In this document: piece after piece, positions 5,349 through 7,570 of the stretch
How the letters are laid out: each line of letters begins with the position of its first letter
Position numbering within the stretch: the stretch's first letter is position 1
NCBI GenBank assembly: GCA_019417795.1
Contig: DXUR01000110.1
Location: 1 to 7,570, forward strand
Length of the DNA: 7,570 nucleotides
Reading direction: 5' to 3'
Origin: Clostridiales bacterium
GTDB lineage: Bacteria; Bacillota_A; Clostridia; Oscillospirales; Oscillospiraceae
Notes under the pieces: generated by a model
Database searches by the model: none
Told to the model about the DNA's origin: nothing
Seen by the model: only the letters and a program-made list of their open reading frames with translations
Translations under genes and position numbers: made by a program

Positions 5349-6682
5349 CAGAGAAAAAACAGACAGGCAATATATTTGAGCGGATCACAGAAATCTACCT
5401 TGTTCTGATGGTCACAGTGTTTTTGCTTTATCCCGGCAGGCAGGGATTTGTCGGGATCGCGGAGGAGAAGTATCGGCTGTTTCTGATCCTTTGCGGTGGT
5501 TACACGGCTGTTATGCTGCTGTTGCTGGTGGAAAGCGCGCTTGTGGGCGGAAAAGGCTATGTCAGGATGAGGGAGGCGATGGCCGATACAAGCTGGATGC
5601 AGCGGCTGCTGGCAATCTATCTGTTGCTGACGTGGCTGTCTGCGCTGCTCTCACCGTATTTTCCTGATACGGTCATCGGCGTCAGCCGGTATGAAGGGGC
5701 ACTGACGATTACAATCTATTGTGCCTGCTTCTATCTTGTGCGTGCTTATGGACGGATCAGCAAGATGCTGGTCATGGCGCTGGCGGCTTCGGCGACGATT
5801 TTCTGCATTATCTGCGTTATGCAGATATATGGAGGGAATCCGCTGGGACTTTACCCTGATGGCTACAGTTATGCAGACGCTTACACTGCCTATTCCGGAG
5901 CATATCTTGGTACGATCGGCAATGTCGACCTTGTGGCGGCATTTTTGTGTATTGTCGTTCCGGCGTTTTGGGCAGCGATCCTCAGGAGCGATGACAGGCA
6001 GCGATTTTGCCTGTTTGCGCCGCTTGCGTTGGCGTTATTTGTACTGGTCAAAATGAATGTGCTGGCGGGATTTGTCGGCGTGTTCGGCGGCGCGGCGGTC
6101 AGCTTTATTGTCATTGCGCCGATGGAGAAAAGTTTGCGGCGCACTTTGGCAATGGCACTTCTGACTGTTGCATTAGCAATGCTTGCGGTGGTTTACTTTG
6201 CAGATCTGGGCGGTATGTTCCACGAGCTGCATGCGATCCTGCACGGCAATGCGGAGGGCAGTTTTGGCTCAGGGCGGCTCCACATCTGGAAAAGTGTGCT
6301 GCAAAGAGTGCCGGAACATCTGCTTCTCGGCACGGGGCCAGATACGATGCTCTACAGTGATATCGAAGCGTTTTCGCGCTACGATGAAGTGCTGGGAGGC
6401 ACAATCGTTGCACGGATCGACATTGCGCACAACGAGTATCTGAATATTCTGTATCATCAAGGAATTTTGGCGCTGGCAAGCTATCTTGGCGCACTGATTG
6501 CAGCGGCAAAAAAGTGGATCTGCGGCAGTGGCAAGGATGCGGTCACTGCTGTTTTGGGAACGATGCTGTTTTGCTATTCGGTCCAAGCATTTTTTGGATT
6601 CAGTATGATTATGACGGCGCCGTATTTCTATCTGGCATTGGCACTGCTTGATCAATACGATATAAAAGAGAGGAAGAGATAA
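5345..6682 (+). CDS. O-antigen ligase / Wzy_C-family polytopic membrane protein
   Basis: This is probably a membrane glycosyl-transfer enzyme that moves or polymerises lipid-linked glycan on the outer face of the membrane, as WaaL, Wzy and PglL do. Counting from ATG 5345 (445 aa), about 11-12 hydrophobic segments are visible (near 15-31, 43-63, 88-104, 117-134, 140-161, 194-212, 219-235, 238-258, 265-284, 366-387, 400-418, 420-435). The long loop at 285-365 is the family's signature: GSGRLHIWKSVL (308-319), LLLGTGPDT (326-334) and HNEYLNILYHQGI (362-374). The HNEYL histidine matches the conserved His of the family; R311 and R357 are candidate functional arginines. VSRYEGALT (113-121) and TIGNVDLVAAFL (190-201) also fit. 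The start is uncertain: TTG 5312 would add 11 residues but has no good Shine-Dalgarno site. The gene lies between two paralogous secreted-protein genes and is probably co-transcribed. Family is confident; donor and acceptor are unknown. Confidence 0.88.
   Translation: MTEKKQTGNIFERITEIYLVLMVTVFLLYPGRQGFVGIAEEKYRLFLILCGGYTAVMLLLLVESALVGGKGYVRMREAMADTSWMQRLLAIYLLLTWLSALLSPYFPDTVIGVSRYEGALTITIYCACFYLVRAYGRISKMLVMALAASATIFCIICVMQIYGGNPLGLYPDGYSYADAYTAYSGAYLGTIGNVDLVAAFLCIVVPAFWAAILRSDDRQRFCLFAPLALALFVLVKMNVLAGFVGVFGGAAVSFIVIAPMEKSLRRTLAMALLTVALAMLAVVYFADLGGMFHELHAILHGNAEGSFGSGRLHIWKSVLQRVPEHLLLGTGPDTMLYSDIEAFSRYDEVLGGTIVARIDIAHNEYLNILYHQGILALASYLGALIAAAKKWICGSGKDAVTAVLGTMLFCYSVQAFFGFSMIMTAPYFYLALALLDQYDIKERKR
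6668..6678 (+). promoter_or_regulatory. Ribosome binding site of the second InlB-repeat gene, inside the ligase C-terminus
   Basis: GAGAGGAAGAG lies within the last codons of the membrane-protein gene. Its AGGAAG core (6671-6676) is 7 bases before ATG 6684. The ligase stop (TAA 6680-6682) sits between this site and the start, so ribosomes ending on the ligase are well placed to start the next gene. Confidence 0.75.
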
Positions 6683-6683
6683 T

Positions 6684-7570
6684 ATGTATAGCCAAAAAAT
6701 CCGTTTGCTCAGTCTGAACCTGATCCTGGTGATGCTGCTTACGCTGATGCCGGTGCAGGCGGTGGAGGATACCGGAACCGGCCCGGACGAGGACAAAAAG
6801 ACGGAGTACACCGTTGAACTCAATGGCAGCGACGGTGCGCTCAACGGGGAAGAAAAGGTGACCGTCACCTATTCCGCGGAGAAACCGCTCAACCTGCGGG
6901 ACTATCCGTTTGCGTGGGAGGGCTATGCCCTTGTCGGCTGGTCGGAAGACGCGACTGGCACGACGAGAATGTTCGGGCGCGATAGTTTCCTTTCTTCGCA
7001 GATCGGCAGCGGCGTTTTGTACGCTGTCTGGCTCAAAGTGCCGGAGAGTGGGAACTATGCGATTTTCGACACCTGCGGCTGGGGTGAGATACCCGATCCC
7101 TTCAGCCGGGTCGGTACCCTTTGCTGTGTGGAGCTGACGGACGACTTCAAAATGCCCGTGCTGCAAAAAAGCAGCACAGCGCCGGAAGTGAAACTTTGGC
7201 TCTGGCACAATGCAGACAATTGGAGCGCAATTTACTACGAGGGGGAAGCGTTCGTCCCCAAAAGCGGGATGCAGTTCCACATTGAGCCTGTTTCGAGCGG
7301 GAACGGATATCATCAGACGATTTTTGACGGCAACGGCGGCACCGGAACGAGGCGTACCGGGGACGGAACAGCGTACATCGTGAATAAATACGGGCCGTTC
7401 AACTACCGTGATGGTGACACGGTCGCCGGACAGACCTTCCGGCGTCCCGGTTATATCCTGACGGGCTATAATACGCAGGCGGACGGCACGGGTAAGGCCT
7501 ATCCGACCAGAAATATCAAAATTACGGCGGATATGGACCCTGTGCAGCTTCTCTATGCCCAGTGGTCACC
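6684..7570 (+). CDS. Second secreted InlB B-repeat protein (5' part, runs off the window)
   Basis: The frame is open from ATG 6684 to the window edge (295 codons seen). Residues 1-26 form a signal peptide (MYSQKIR, hydrophobic core, PVQA) that is 20/26 identical to the first protein's. An acidic linker (about 27-40) precedes a full InlB B repeat at 42-116 (LNGSDGALNG, GYALVGW, LYAVW). Then come a half-repeat at 117-205 (YAIFDT, CVELTDDF, EGEAFVP) and a second full repeat at 211-294 (DGNGGTG, RPGYILTGY, LYAQW). It starts one base after the ligase stop. Its segments match unit 2 of the first protein best, for example LYAVWLKxPExxxYAIF and TADMxPxQxLYAQW, although both genes share the same leader. 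A beta module like module B would be expected next, outside the window. It is a paralogue of the first protein with presumably related surface function. Confidence 0.92.
   Translation, partial: MYSQKIRLLSLNLILVMLLTLMPVQAVEDTGTGPDEDKKTEYTVELNGSDGALNGEEKVTVTYSAEKPLNLRDYPFAWEGYALVGWSEDATGTTRMFGRDSFLSSQIGSGVLYAVWLKVPESGNYAIFDTCGWGEIPDPFSRVGTLCCVELTDDFKMPVLQKSSTAPEVKLWLWHNADNWSAIYYEGEAFVPKSGMQFHIEPVSSGNGYHQTIFDGNGGTGTRRTGDGTAYIVNKYGPFNYRDGDTVAGQTFRRPGYILTGYNTQADGTGKAYPTRNIKITADMDPVQLLYAQWS
6807..7565 (+). repeat. InlB super-repeat of the second protein (full, half, full)
   Basis: Full repeats lie at 6807-7031 and 7314-7565, with the half-repeat between them. The order is the same as units 1 and 2 of the first protein. 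The 11-base core GGCAACGGCGG is identical at 7329-7339 and, in the first gene, at 179-189, 1409-1419 and 1952-1962. It provides short identical tracts that could help recombination between repeats. Confidence 0.75.

Noticed and set aside
4403..5388. Minus-strand frames across the 3' end of the first gene and spacer
   Set aside because: They are antisense to the conserved C-terminal domains, low-complexity and Arg/Ser/Cys-rich, with no ribosome sites of note.
6609..7313. 234-codon - strand frame at the end of the ligase and start of the second repeat gene
   Set aside because: It is antisense to two genes with clear signatures (Wzy_C C-terminus, signal peptide, InlB repeat) and shows no recognisable domain.

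Overview
The window reads entirely on the + strand and looks like the middle of a polycistronic surface-protein locus from a low-to-mid GC Firmicute. A gut Clostridia/Oscillospirales member is the best guess. The reasons are purine-rich Shine-Dalgarno sites, Gram-positive style signal peptides, Listeria-Bacteroides (InlB B / Flg_new) repeats, and a C-terminal domain pair familiar from clostridial secreted proteins. No taxonomic marker gene is present, so this assignment is an inference.

Layout: (1) bases 1-48 hold an open frame ending in TGA, probably the last 15 codons of an upstream gene. (2) 50-5137 encodes a 1695-residue secreted protein. It is built from about 400-residue super-repeats of InlB B repeats, half-repeats and beta-strand-rich modules, followed by a Pro/Thr linker and two C-terminal beta domains. 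(3) 5138-5311 is a 174-base spacer almost filled by four consecutive hairpins, with no U-tract terminator. (4) 5345-6682 encodes a polytopic membrane protein with the hallmarks of the O-antigen ligase / Wzy_C family (WaaL, PglL-type glycan transferases). (5) 6684 to the window end is the start of a second, paralogous InlB-repeat protein, truncated by the window edge. Its signal peptide matches the first protein at 20 of 26 positions.

The two junctions that can be compared, before each InlB-repeat gene, share a design: Shine-Dalgarno inside the end of the upstream frame, stop codon, one T, then ATG. This suggests translational coupling and a repeating [upstream gene - InlB-repeat protein] arrangement. 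The working hypothesis (inference) is that a membrane glycan ligase or polymerase is co-produced with large modular secreted proteins that have no anchor of their own, so that it either modifies them or builds the surface glycan they associate with.

No RNA genes of known families, insertion sequences, CRISPR arrays or intrinsic terminators were recognised. The only gene-free stretch is the structured spacer; none exceeds 300 bases.
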